Part shown: positions 7,616 to 14,829 of the stretch, in pieces
How the letters are laid out: each line of letters begins with the position of its first letter
Numbering within the stretch: position 1 is the first letter of the stretch
Origin: a virus
DNA: 27,608 nucleotides
Virus record (IMG/VR): IMGVR_UViG_3300041809_001880
Coordinates: 1 to 27,608 of that record
Reading direction: 5' to 3' (one strand)
The notes under the pieces: generated by a model
Seen by the model: only the letters and a program-made list of their open reading frames with translations
Told to the model about the DNA's origin: nothing
Database searches by the model: none
Program-made: the position numbers and the translations under genes

Positions 7616-9297
7616 CCGAGTTTTTCCCCGCTATACCAGGAGTTTGAGGAGGTCAACACTCCCTGGCCGTTTTTGGCAAGCGTGCTCATCTGAGCCATCA
7701 GTTGAACAACGCTGTCCTGGGTCCACCCCGGGCCCTCCAGGTGAAGATGGATTTCGTTGCCTGACCCAGGCATTCCCGCGCCGCCGCCAGATCCGCCGCC
7801 AGGAGTGGCGGCGCCACTACCGGACCCACCGCCATAGCGCGAATTATTGCCTCCACCACCACCTGAACCACCGCCATAATCGCCATGGCTACCGCCGCTG
7901 CTACCCGCGACTGCAAACATCTGCTCAGCCGCCAATCCATATTTCACGGCGGCAAGTCCCGCCGCCACATCAGTTCCCCAGCTCCCTATAAACTGTGCGG
8001 CAAATTCAATCGCCTTTGCCGCATCGTACGCGCCCTCCACGGCGGCCACAGCCTTTCTCCCGCCGATAATTCCAGCCGCCGTCGTCGCGATGCTTTCGAG
8101 TTCGGCGCTCATGTTGTCAGCAATCGCCTCTTTTTCCCGCTCTAAAGCCTCCGACCAGCTTCCCGATATTCGGGTGGCGTCCTGGGTGATGGCAATCAAC
8201 GTCTTACGCGCATCGCTAAGGTGCTTGGTGGCCGTAGCTTCTACCTCAATCTGAGGCCCAAGCTGCGATTGACGCCCAACCGTTTCCAAGCGCGAGAACT
8301 GGCCGTTCAGCTCGATGAGGAGATTAACCTCGTCCAACTCCAACTTGTTGAGGAACTGCTGCTGCTTTGCCGCTTCGGCAAGTGACGCCGCTTCTTTCGC
8401 CAGTTGCTGTCCTGCCTCAGCCCGCGCCTTGGCCTGCCACTCATGTACTTGCTTCTGAGCCTCCCATTTTTTGTGAATGGCTTCCAACCTCTCAGCGTGC
8501 GCAGTCTTTGCATCCTGTGCAGCCTTTCTCGCTGCCGCCTGGATTTCATCGTCATACGCATAGTTCAGTCTTTGCTGCGCAAGCTCTTCTTTCGCCCGAT
8601 TCGTACGATCGATAAAGTACTGATCCTCTGCGGCGACGTTGACGCGTTCGATTTTCCCACGCTCGATGGCATAATCGTTCTGCTGTTTGATTAGGGCCGC
8701 GCCGGAGAGGTGAACTTCTTTAAGTTTCTCTTCCGCGTCCAGCATCCCCAGGATGATCTTGTGTTGATTTTCTATGCCTTTCTGCTCATCCTGCGCCTTC
8801 TTCGATGTCTCCGAGGTGAAATCCCCCAGCAGCCCAAGCCAGTGAAGCGTATCTGCTTCCGCCTGCGAGATCGGGCCGACGATCTCAGTGACTTTATCCT
8901 TGAATTTGTCCCAATTTTCCACAGCCTCCGCAATCTCGCGCATTGCAAACAGCGTTAACCCGGCTTCGGCTGCTATACGAAAAGCTCCCTCCAGCATCTT
9001 AATGTGGCTAATGGCGCCAACCACGGCGCGGGGCAAGTGGATTCCTAATTCCTGTGCCAGCAAATGTATTGACTGATGGGAGTTCATCAGGCTTTTTTCT
9101 GCCTGTTCCCCAAACTCTTCGAATTTCTGGCCAGATTCCTTTAAAGGAGGGTCGATCTTGTCAGGGAGCAAATCAAATTTATTCCCTAAGTTGTTGACCG
9201 ACTTCCCAAACTGCTGCTCAAACTCATCCATCGTCGTAACTGCAGAGGATGGGTCAGCGGATATCGTGAAAAGGAGTCCTAAAACAGAATCACCCAC
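7612..9297 (-). CDS. Tape measure protein
   Basis: The 561-residue protein has long charged helices (about 160-345: EEKLKEVHLS, KARAEAGQQLAKEAASLAEAAKQQQ), then a small-residue hydrophobic stretch (about 395-465) with the AA-rich C-terminal pattern of tape measures, a Gly-rich segment (about 465-520) and a short folded end (EIHLHLEGPGW). It follows the tail chaperone genes and precedes the tail-tip gene, as in siphophages. At roughly 0.15 nm per residue it would set a tail of about 80 nm. This is short for a tape measure but normal for small siphophages. The stop overlaps the start of the sigma-like gene. Confidence 0.85.
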   Translation of the reverse strand: MGDSVLGLLFTISADPSSAVTTMDEFEQQFGKSVNNLGNKFDLLPDKIDPPLKESGQKFEEFGEQAEKSLMNSHQSIHLLAQELGIHLPRAVVGAISHIKMLEGAFRIAAEAGLTLFAMREIAEAVENWDKFKDKVTEIVGPISQAEADTLHWLGLLGDFTSETSKKAQDEQKGIENQHKIILGMLDAEEKLKEVHLSGAALIKQQNDYAIERGKIERVNVAAEDQYFIDRTNRAKEELAQQRLNYAYDDEIQAAARKAAQDAKTAHAERLEAIHKKWEAQKQVHEWQAKARAEAGQQLAKEAASLAEAAKQQQFLNKLELDEVNLLIELNGQFSRLETVGRQSQLGPQIEVEATATKHLSDARKTLIAITQDATRISGSWSEALEREKEAIADNMSAELESIATTAAGIIGGRKAVAAVEGAYDAAKAIEFAAQFIGSWGTDVAAGLAAVKYGLAAEQMFAVAGSSGGSHGDYGGGSGGGGGNNSRYGGGSGSGAATPGGGSGGGAGMPGSGNEIHLHLEGPGWTQDSVVQLMAQMSTLAKNGQGVLTSSNSWYSGEKLG

Positions 9298-9321
9298 AAC
9301 ACACCTCTTTCAGGTGAAATC

Positions 9322-9330
9322 TGGTAAGAT
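9322..9330 (+). promoter_or_regulatory. Candidate extended -10 promoter for the plus-strand membrane-protein gene
   Basis: TGGTAAGAT matches an extended -10 element (TGn followed by TAAGAT) 20 bases before the ATG at 9351. I see no -35 box at 16-18 bases. The following AGGGGGGAT can act as ribosome site. Confidence 0.35.
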
Positions 9331-9350
9331 TAGGACTAGGGGGGATCGCC

Positions 9351-9569
9351 ATGGACGCCATCAGTTTCCTTAAAAACAATAGTGATTCTGTCGCATTTCT
9401 CTTCTGTTTCGGCCTTCTAATCCTTGGGGGCATGTTCTTCATCTATTTCTTCAGGGCTGTGGGATACCTCAAAACGATTGCCGAAAACACAGAACGTCGC
9501 ACGTTGAGTACGCATCAGCAGGCACCCGCAATCGCGCCTGCCAAAGAGACTTCCCTGCTTGAGGATTAA
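9351..9569 (+). CDS. Small single-span membrane protein, opposite strand
   Basis: A 72-residue protein with one strong membrane segment (about 15-38: VAFLFCFGLLILGGMFFIYF) and a polar tail. A G-rich ribosome site lies about five bases before the ATG, and a candidate extended -10 precedes it. It sits between the tape measure and chaperone genes, on the opposite strand, and ends three bases from the convergent chaperone stop. A plus-strand gene with its own signals in a minus-strand late operon fits a moron (accessory phage gene). Possible roles are superinfection exclusion or lysis control, but there is no direct evidence for either. Confidence 0.6.
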   Translation: MDAISFLKNNSDSVAFLFCFGLLILGGMFFIYFFRAVGYLKTIAENTERRTLSTHQQAPAIAPAKETSLLED

Positions 9570-9572
9570 CTT

Positions 9573-9785
9573 TCACCATTGGATCACGTTTTCTTCACCC
9601 TCAACCGCTCGGTCCAGGCTACGGCCGCGAGCTTCTGCCGCCGCTCGGTCAATCCGAAATGCTGCCATTCCCCGCAGCTCCAGTAGTGCACTTGGCCTGC
9701 AGTGGCTCTCGCTCGCTATCCACGCCAGCCCGTTCAGCAACTCCTGATCCTCCAGGAAAAGGCTTGAGATCGTCCACGGCGCCAT
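9573..9785 (-). CDS. Second tail-assembly protein (lambda T-like position), overlapping frame
   Basis: This 70-residue frame starts at an ATG at 9785 and reads FLEDQELLNGLAWIASESHCRPSALLEL, a composition I recognise in small phage proteins between tail chaperone and tape measure (GLA-x-IA-x-E-x-HCRPS). It overlaps the end of the first chaperone gene in another frame. It may be made as a separate protein, or as an extension of the first protein by a frameshift at the G6 run at 9806-9811. If fused, the product would be about 208 residues. No strong ribosome site precedes the ATG, which slightly favours the frameshift. Confidence 0.6.
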   Translation of the reverse strand: MAPWTISSLFLEDQELLNGLAWIASESHCRPSALLELRGMAAFRIDRAAAEARGRSLDRAVEGEENVIQW

Positions 9786-10197
9786 CAGGCCGCGAAACAA
9801 TCTCACCCCCCAACCAACGGAAGATAAATGCCAGATCGGGTAGAAGGATATCGCGCAGCCCAATTTCACCAGGCCGCGACCCATAAGACGGGCGAACAAA
9901 GATGGCGCTGAAGACGCGGTCCAGGAAATCCTGATAAGCCATAGATGCGTCGAACTTTCTCTCCGCGGGCGCGAGGGTTTCGTTTTGATTCTTTTCCTCT
10001 TTAAAGGCACTCCACACCTGATCATGGAGGCGCAAAAATGTTTGCGCTCCGACAGGGCCTGGGTGCCGCAGGCTCACTATGAGCCCTTTAGATGGAAGAG
10101 GAATTGTTTCTGGCTTGCCTTGCCGCATCTCGTCTTCCAATGCCTCGCGCATGGCGCGCATAAAATCTTCCGCCGTGGCGAAGACTCTCTCGCTCAT
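9649..10197 (-). CDS. Tail-assembly chaperone (lambda G-like position)
   Basis: A 182-residue acidic, mostly helical protein (MSERVFATAEDFMRAMREAL, then LRDILLPDLAFIFRWLGGE). The ATG at 10197 has GGAGG four bases upstream. It lies between the tail tube and tape measure genes, where the chaperone is expected. After residue about 131 the sequence becomes Gly/Pro/Arg-rich, a common tail in this family. The alternative frame from that point carries the second protein. It probably coats the tape measure during tail assembly. Confidence 0.7.
   Translation of the reverse strand: MSERVFATAEDFMRAMREALEDEMRQGKPETIPLPSKGLIVSLRHPGPVGAQTFLRLHDQVWSAFKEEKNQNETLAPAERKFDASMAYQDFLDRVFSAIFVRPSYGSRPGEIGLRDILLPDLAFIFRWLGGEIVSRPDGAVDDLKPFPGGSGVAERAGVDSEREPLQAKCTTGAAGNGSISD
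9805..9813 (-). promoter_or_regulatory. Candidate programmed frameshift site in the tail chaperone
   Basis: The minus strand reads TTG GGG GGT GAG, a run of six Gs in the Leu-Gly-Gly codons. A -2 (or +1) slip here moves ribosomes into the overlapping frame that ends at 9573. Frameshifting at this gene position is known in many tailed phages, with -2 reported for Mu. Confidence 0.5.
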
Positions 10198-10317
10198 AGG
10201 GCCTCCAGAATTGGCTTGACAATTGGTTTTTGTTGATTGAAAGTGGACAGGTAAGACGGGGCCACCCGGTGGTTGCACACCGAATGACCCCTAACCCACA
10301 AAGTGGAGGTACCCACG
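10198..10317. promoter_or_regulatory. Divergent regulatory gap between chaperone and plus-strand unit
   Basis: TTGACA at 10216-10221 is a perfect -35 match on the plus strand, but the -10 at 17 bases (GAAAGT) is poor. CCACC-C-GGTGG at 10262-10272 is an exact 11-base palindrome and could be an operator. Minus-strand transcription of the tail genes may also have to restart here, because the plus-strand unit separates them from the tail tube. Confidence 0.35.
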
Positions 10318-10551
10318 ATGCGAGCTGACCCGCAAAGTAACCCAAAATCCTCGGAAACACAACCCCCCTTTACAGACGATGACGAATTAACTCTCATGCT
10401 CTTCCGCACCGGCATTGAAATCCTGGCCGAGCGTGCGTGCGCGGGGGATACATTCGCCAAGTCGTCAATGATAGATTTGCAAAAGGAATTAAGAGAAAAC
10501 CTAAAAGCCTTAAGGAGACATACAAAATGCACAGCATTGAGGTTGAAATAA
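10318..10551 (+). CDS. Small unknown protein, first gene of the plus-strand unit
   Basis: A 77-residue soluble protein, acidic in the middle and basic at the C-terminus (LQKELRENLKALRRH), probably helical. The ATG at 10318 is chosen because GGAGG lies eight bases upstream; the upstream in-frame ATG lacks this. Its end overlaps the next gene by 25 bases, so the two are co-translated. I recognise no family. Confidence 0.6.
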   Translation: MRADPQSNPKSSETQPPFTDDDELTLMLFRTGIEILAERACAGDTFAKSSMIDLQKELRENLKALRRHTKCTALRLK

Positions 10552-11087
10552 CCGGTACCGCGCCGCTGCTGATGCACCGGTTCAGCGACGAGGCGCGCGA
10601 CCAGATCGAGTCCAGAAGCAGTCGCGTTAGCGCGAGGATTACAAAAGAGGAAACCGCCGAGCGCGGGGCTTACCGAATGCCCGGCAACAACGGGAGCGGC
10701 AACCTGTGCTTGCCCGCCGAAAACCTGATGGGAGCCATGCGTAGAGCAGCAGCCTTTCACAAAATTGGCCGCAGGTCTTCTGTTCCGTCCGTCTGCGGAG
10801 GTGTAACGATCTCCCCCGAACACATCGATCTGGGAACCACTACTTACCAAATCGACTCGCGGGCTGTGGTGATTCCCGCCACCAAGGGCCGCGTGATGCA
10901 GCATCGTCCCAGGTTGAACAATTGGAAGGCCCGCTTCCATATCGAATACGAGGAACGGCTGTTTCCCGGTCCGGAGATCCTGCACTCGATTCTGGACGAT
11001 GCCGGCACGCTGGTCGGCGTGGGGGCCTTCCGGCCGGAAAAACACGGGCCGTTCGGAAGGTTTGTAGTCACGAGTTGGAAGTCTTAG
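10527..11087 (+). CDS. Uncharacterised phage protein with PLLMHRF and FGRF motifs
   Basis: A 186-residue protein with a strong ribosome site (AGGAG, nine bases before the ATG). It opens with MHSIEVEITGTAPLLMHRF and ends with VGVGAFRPEKHGPFGRFVV. This start and end remind me of an uncharacterised family seen in phages; I know no proven function. Glycine-rich ends around a beta-rich core could suggest a RAMP/Cas7-like RNA-binding fold, but this is speculation from two motifs. It is transcribed against the late operon and ends before a strong hairpin, so it is probably an independently expressed accessory gene. Confidence 0.65.
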   Translation: MHSIEVEITGTAPLLMHRFSDEARDQIESRSSRVSARITKEETAERGAYRMPGNNGSGNLCLPAENLMGAMRRAAAFHKIGRRSSVPSVCGGVTISPEHIDLGTTTYQIDSRAVVIPATKGRVMQHRPRLNNWKARFHIEYEERLFPGPEILHSILDDAGTLVGVGAFRPEKHGPFGRFVVTSWKS

Positions 11088-11171
11088 AATCATCACGTTT
11101 TCGATCTTTGCCATGCCGTGCGGAGCAAAGCGATGTACTGCACTGCTATGCAATGCATACCAACGCAATGC

Positions 11172-11191
11172 GGGGGCTCTCCGGAGCCCCC
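11172..11191. terminator. Bidirectional hairpin between convergent genes
   Basis: GGGGGCTC and GAGCCCCC form an exact 8-bp stem with a TCCG loop. It lies between the plus-strand gene ending at 11087 and the tail tube gene ending at 11197. Neither side has a strong T-run, but an exact GC stem at a convergent junction is typical of a terminator. Confidence 0.65.
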
Positions 11192-11196
11192 ATTAA

Positions 11197-11991
11197 TCAA
11201 ATTTGCCTATATATTTTTCCACCCCTATCAGAGACAGGCCTGTTTAAGTCAGCTATAGCCTTAAACGTTACTTTGAACGTGGTCTCTTTCCCTCTTCGGA
11301 AGGGCAATTTCACCGTATCCGCTTGGTAGGCGCGGTAGATCTGCGAGATCACGAATTTGGACGTTTGGTCCTTGCGTTTGGAGATCAGCAGCACGCCGTA
11401 CTTGGGCACAGGCTTGAGTCCGCCAAAGGCGATTTCCTCGTAATTCTGCGCGCCGGTGGGAAGCGTGGTGTCCGTGCCAGCGGTGTAAGTGCCATGGGGA
11501 ACCAGGAGCTGCAGCTTGTTGCAATCCGACTCTTTCAGGGTGACGCCGATCGAATCGACTTCGCCGGTCATTACCACATCGATGGGCAGCGTCTCCTGGT
11601 CGGCTCCGGTTTCTTCCATTTTCGAGCCGATGTCGAGATCCGTGGCGCCTTCCAGCGCGCCCGCAAACAGGTACGCCGGCGCCAAGGCCACGCAAGTCCA
11701 GACCGCCGTGCCGTCAGTGACCGTGGCGCCGATGGCCGGCGTTGCTCCCCAGGTAGGAGCGGGAGTGCCCGTAGTGCCGGGCGTGGTGCATTCCCAGACG
11801 TTGGGAGTGGTGTTGGAATCCAGGATCATTTGCCCGGCAGTGACGGGCGTTGCCGTGACCCATGCGGGCTGGGTGGGAGTGCCGTCCGCGCCGATGACGT
11901 GCCGCTTGCCGCTGGCCGGCGCGCAGACGTTGAGATAGAGCCAGCCGGGTCCTTGGTGAATCAGAGTGGGTGTCGCAGTTCCGAGAGCCAT
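11197..11991 (-). CDS. Major tail (tube) protein
   Basis: A 264-residue beta-rich protein with the pattern of siphophage tail tube proteins: ALEGATDLDIGSKMEETGAD, TGEVDSIGVTLKES and a C-terminal YRAYQADTVKLPFRRGKETTFKVTFKAI. The ATG at 11991 has GGAGG seven bases upstream; the in-frame extension is repeat-derived. Residues about 65-115 (VWECTTPGTTG, PTWGATPAIGATVTDGTAVW) look like an inserted surface module similar to one in the tail fibre. No sheath gene follows, which argues for a long non-contractile tail. Confidence 0.75.
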   Translation of the reverse strand: MALGTATPTLIHQGPGWLYLNVCAPASGKRHVIGADGTPTQPAWVTATPVTAGQMILDSNTTPNVWECTTPGTTGTPAPTWGATPAIGATVTDGTAVWTCVALAPAYLFAGALEGATDLDIGSKMEETGADQETLPIDVVMTGEVDSIGVTLKESDCNKLQLLVPHGTYTAGTDTTLPTGAQNYEEIAFGGLKPVPKYGVLLISKRKDQTSKFVISQIYRAYQADTVKLPFRRGKETTFKVTFKAIADLNRPVSDRGGKIYRQI

Positions 11992-12007
11992 TTCAAAACC
12001 TCCAAAA

Positions 12008-12074
12008 CGGGATACGGGATTCGGGACACGGGACACGGGCCTTTCCCCGTATTCCGTCTACCGTCTACCGCCTA
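12008..12074. repeat. Two-armed heptad array with different arms
   Basis: GGGATAC, GGGATTC, GGGACAC and GGGACAC on the left face GTATTCC, GTCTACC, GTCTACC and GCCTAC on the right. The left and right unit sequences are of two different repeat types, joined at GGGCCTTTCCCC. The array reaches the stop codon of the next small gene. Confidence 0.75.
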
Positions 12075-12233
12075 CTTCTCCTGCTGAATTTCAAACGCCC
12101 AGGGACTGGCCTTGGCGGTTTCCTCGTCAAGCTCGATGGTTTGGCCAGGCTCGAACCGCGCCGGCTCTTCCGCCGTGTGCTCTTTTCCCGCCAAATGGAC
12201 ATGCGCCTTAACGCGAACTTTTACGATTGCCAT
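12072..12233 (-). CDS. Small 53-residue phage protein
   Basis: The ATG at 12233 has GGAGG eight bases upstream. The protein reads MAIVKVRVKAHVHLAGKEH and continues with FEPGQTIELDEETA, a small beta-rich fold of the type found in many phage head and tail operons near connector or tail tube genes. It lies between the tail terminator and tail tube genes. The exact function is unknown. Confidence 0.7.
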   Translation of the reverse strand: MAIVKVRVKAHVHLAGKEHTAEEPARFEPGQTIELDEETAKASPWAFEIQQEK

Positions 12234-12245
12234 TGTTGTATCCTC

Positions 12246-12271
12246 CCGTTTCCCGAGCCCCGAATCCCGAG
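12246..12271. repeat. Short heptad array (CCCGAAT type)
   Basis: TTCCCGAGCCCCGAATCCCGAGG: three or four degenerate heptads in the gap before the tail terminator stop. Confidence 0.55.
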
Positions 12272-12280
12272 GCGCGGTTC

Positions 12281-12823
12281 TTACGTCTCTTCCATAAACA
12301 CATCAAGCTGAATTTCGCCTGCCCAGCGCGGGCCGGCTTCGCTCGGTGGCCCTTGGCCACGGCGGTGGCTCGCGCGATGTACTTCACTGACCGTCCCTGG
12401 AGCGGGAGGTGTCGTGGGCCGCGCGGGCGTCCCTGGAGGAAGCACAATCGACTGTGAGGCCAAGAGGTCAGACGGCTCGATGGTGCTCAGCACGCGGTCC
12501 AGCGCCACCAGGTACTGATTAATCCGGTGCATCCCCTGGTCAGGGTTGGGATCGATCACAAAAATCTTCACGATGATAGGAGCCGTATATTGCACGGTCT
12601 GGGGCGAAGAATCGGGAAATTCCAGCGGCCCCACCGTCACTTCCACCCACACCGGCTGCGTAATTTCGGTTGTGCCTTTGTGAAATTCAAAAGGCAGGTC
12701 CTTCACCGGATCAAGCCCCGCCATTGGCAACGCCTGAGGCAAATAGAGCTGAAGCAGCGCAATGACCTGGTCAACCAGCGGCTCGGCGTACAGCGCATTG
12801 TTCTGTGGAACCAAGGTGTTCAT
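12281..12823 (-). CDS. Probable tail terminator / minor tail protein
   Basis: A 180-residue protein starting with helix-forming sequence (LVDQVIALLQLYLPQAL) followed by beta strands (VWVEVTVGPLEF, APIIVKIFVIDPNPDQ) and ending GEIQLDVFMEE, a layout like siphophage tail terminators. It follows the gpG-like gene and precedes the tail tube, the expected place. The Pro/Arg-rich stretch near 135-165 (PPGTPARPTTPPAPG) looks like an insert. There is no good ribosome site before the ATG at 12823. Confidence 0.5.
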   Translation of the reverse strand: MNTLVPQNNALYAEPLVDQVIALLQLYLPQALPMAGLDPVKDLPFEFHKGTTEITQPVWVEVTVGPLEFPDSSPQTVQYTAPIIVKIFVIDPNPDQGMHRINQYLVALDRVLSTIEPSDLLASQSIVLPPGTPARPTTPPAPGTVSEVHRASHRRGQGPPSEAGPRWAGEIQLDVFMEET

Positions 12824-12833
12824 GATTAGGTTT

Positions 12834-12913
12834 TAGGTGACAGGGAACAGGGAACAGTAAGGGCGCGCGAACCGCGGCTTTTCTGTAACCTGTAACCTGT
12901 CACCTGTTCCCTC
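12834..12913. repeat. Inverted heptad array (AGGTGAC / CTGTAAC)
   Basis: Left arm is AGGTGAC, AGGGAAC and AGGGAAC; right arm is CTGTAAC, CTGTAAC, CTGTCAC and CTGTTCC. A GC-rich centre (12861-12878) separates the arms. Confidence 0.75.
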
Positions 12914-12917
12914 TCTT

Positions 12918-13616
12918 CTACGGCGCTATCGCTGCCTGCCCCGGCCCGATCAGCATCATTCCCGCGTTGATCTGCTCGTAGCCGGCAATTCCCGCCAGGC
13001 GTGCCTCTCCGGGATCGGCGCCCGAGCCGAGGACCCGAAAGCCCAGCTTGCGTTCCTTGGTGGCAGCCCAGCGGATGGCGCTGCGCTGCAGGCTGCGCGT
13101 ATCTTCCGGGACCATGAAGGCGAAAATCTTCCGGGCGGCCACTTTCACGTCCGGATGCCAGGCGCGGCTCTCAATGCTGCGCACGCCAAACAGATGCTCA
13201 ACGGCCGCACCCAACCGGCCGCCGCTGCCGTAATGACTCGGAAGCCAGCCGTCATGCAGGTAACGGGCATAGGCGAGGTCCGTGCCGAACGCCATGCGCG
13301 TGGCCTCAAGCTCCTTGATCGTATGCTCGGACTCGGAAACCAGTGAATCGTAAAGGTCGCCACGAGCCTGCAAAATTGGCGCGCCGGGATACTTCTTCTC
13401 TTTGCGCTTGGCGTACTCTTCCGAAAGCGGCGCCCACTCACCAGTAGGAGGCCGGTCGCCCTGGGCCACAAACCGCGCGCGGAGAATATTCTTGATAATG
13501 CCGATGGCGGCCGGCCACCACTCCGTCCAGTCGCGAATTGGGATCTCGCGCAGAGCGAAGCGGAGCTGCTCTTCGCCGTAGACGTTCAACCCGAAATTGA
13601 GTCCAGAATCTGCCAT
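12918..13616 (-). CDS. Virion morphogenesis protein (Mu gpG / tail-completion-like)
   Basis: The 232-residue protein carries the marker pattern of this family at about 55-95: GDRPPTGEWAPLSEEYAKRK, then PILQARGDLYDSLV, and later a KVAARKIF segment. In Mu and P2 relatives such proteins help finish head and tail joining. It follows the connector gene. I chose the ATG at 13616; a TTG one codon upstream is possible. The ribosome site is not clear because the upstream gap is repeat sequence. Confidence 0.7.
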   Translation of the reverse strand: MADSGLNFGLNVYGEEQLRFALREIPIRDWTEWWPAAIGIIKNILRARFVAQGDRPPTGEWAPLSEEYAKRKEKKYPGAPILQARGDLYDSLVSESEHTIKELEATRMAFGTDLAYARYLHDGWLPSHYGSGGRLGAAVEHLFGVRSIESRAWHPDVKVAARKIFAFMVPEDTRSLQRSAIRWAATKERKLGFRVLGSGADPGEARLAGIAGYEQINAGMMLIGPGQAAIAP

Positions 13617-13620
13617 CAAC

Positions 13621-13659
13621 GATCAGCTCTCAGCTTTCAGCTAGTGCCTACTGCCTACG
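13621..13659. repeat. Heptad array joining two unit types
   Basis: ATCAGCT, CTCAGCT and TTCAGCT are followed directly by TGCCTAC and TGCCTAC. Two repeat types meet in one gap of about 40 bases. Confidence 0.7.
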
Positions 13660-14440
13660 TCCCTCTCGGATCATCGCGCCCGAACTTCGAGTGCATTCCC
13701 TCTTCTTCCAGCGTCTGGTGCGGCTGGTCTCCACCGGCAATTCCCCACATTGTGGCGCGCGGCGTGGGCGTCTTAGCCTGGGGATCAAAGAGGTAGTCAA
13801 AGTCGCCGCCATCAGGCTTAGGCTTCCCGCTTGCGTCCTCTCCGTTCAGCTCGTTGTAGTCCGCCTGGAAGCGCGTGGCATAGCGCGCGCCCTGCTTAGC
13901 TGCGGCGCCGTTACCGTAAGTCGCGAAGATCTCCGCTAACTCTATTGCCGCTCCCCAGCGGTTAAGTTGCTCAAGGAACCCCAGCGCATCGGTTGAAAAT
14001 GAAGCAGAGAAGGCCATAACGCTGGAGAACCCGGCAGCGCTCATTGCTTCACGGAATCGCCGCCCGATGACGGCGTTGATGCGCGACGCCACATCGTTGA
14101 TGATGAGCTGCGCTTCCGCGTCGGTGGGTAGTTGGTTAGCCGCTCCACGCGTCCAGGCGGGGAACATCTGCGCCAGCGCCCCCAGCGTGGTGTAGGCCGC
14201 ATAACCCGTCGAGGGAGGCGCAATACAGGCGGCGTAGATATTGGCTGTCAAGCCCGCGTCGCTTGCACCCAGATAGATGTACATCCCATCGGGAGGCTGA
14301 GCATTATTCAGCCATATCACTCCCGGCCCCGTCATGGTGATTTGAACGGAGGTGGGAGGGCTCGGCAGACCGTGCTCCACGGAGAACGCGGCAAACCCCG
14401 CGGATGGTGACGTAACCGGAATTGTGTTGGAAGAAGACAT
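13655..14440 (-). CDS. Head-tail connector (adaptor)-like protein
   Basis: A 261-residue two-part protein. The N-terminal 75 residues are beta-rich (VQITMTGPGVIWLNN, MYIYLGASDAG). The C-terminal part is helical (DAEAQLIINDVASRINAVIGRRF, LEQLNRWGAAIELAEIFATYG, ATRFQADYNEL), like the helical connectors of the HK97 gp6 or Mu gp36 type that bind under the portal. It lies between the capsid genes and the gpG-like gene. The extra beta domain is unusual and may decorate the neck. Confidence 0.65.
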   Translation of the reverse strand: MSSSNTIPVTSPSAGFAAFSVEHGLPSPPTSVQITMTGPGVIWLNNAQPPDGMYIYLGASDAGLTANIYAACIAPPSTGYAAYTTLGALAQMFPAWTRGAANQLPTDAEAQLIINDVASRINAVIGRRFREAMSAAGFSSVMAFSASFSTDALGFLEQLNRWGAAIELAEIFATYGNGAAAKQGARYATRFQADYNELNGEDASGKPKPDGGDFDYLFDPQAKTPTPRATMWGIAGGDQPHQTLEEEGMHSKFGRDDPRGT

Positions 14441-14446
14441 AAAAGC

Positions 14447-14520
14447 TCGGGATTCGGGATTCGGGGATCGGGCTTTGGGGCTTGGTTTTCCCAGCCCCTA
14501 ATCCCTAGCCCCTAATCCCA
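14447..14520. repeat. Inverted heptad array (GGGATTC / TAATCCC)
   Basis: Left arm: GGGATTC, GGGATTC, GGGGATC and GGGCTTT. Loop: GGTTTTCC. Right arm: TAATCCC, TAGCCCC and TAATCCC. A clear two-arm structure in the gap after the small head gene. Confidence 0.8.
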
Positions 14521-14525
14521 GTTCT

Positions 14526-14816
14526 TCAGACCGTGACGTATACACTGATCGTTGTGCCAGCGCCGGAATCGACGGTGTAATACAGATTTGTGGCGTCCGC
14601 GGCTTGCGTGCGGTGGACCGCGACGATGGAAGTCAAAAGGACGTTTTCTTCTTTCGGCGTCGCCGCGGTGGTGGTACCCGGAATCACCAGGCCATGCGCC
14701 ACCTGGTTTGCGCCATTGGCGAGGCCGGTAATATCCAGGCGCACGCGACGAACCAACCGCGAACGGTCATCACGAAAGGTAAAAACGGTCGTACTAGCTC
14801 CAATTGCTGCTGCCAT
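14526..14816 (-). CDS. Small head protein of unknown function
   Basis: A 96-residue beta-rich protein (TTVFTFRDDRSRLVRRVRLDI, NLYYTVDSGAGTTISVYVTV). The ATG at 14816 is chosen for the GGAGG six bases upstream. It lies between two head genes next to the capsid protein and may be a decoration or neck protein, but I recognise no family. Confidence 0.6.
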   Translation of the reverse strand: MAAAIGASTTVFTFRDDRSRLVRRVRLDITGLANGANQVAHGLVIPGTTTAATPKEENVLLTSIVAVHRTQAADATNLYYTVDSGAGTTISVYVTV

Positions 14817-14829
14817 GTAAAACCTCCTA

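Noticed and set aside
10194-11168. Minus-strand frame of 324 codons opposite the plus-strand unit
   Set aside because: No ribosome site and patternless sequence; the plus-strand genes have strong ribosome sites and conserved-looking motifs.
11992-12036. Upstream extension of the tail tube protein
   Set aside because: The residues are coded by heptads (SRVPNPVSRFGG), and GGAGG lies before the ATG at 11991.
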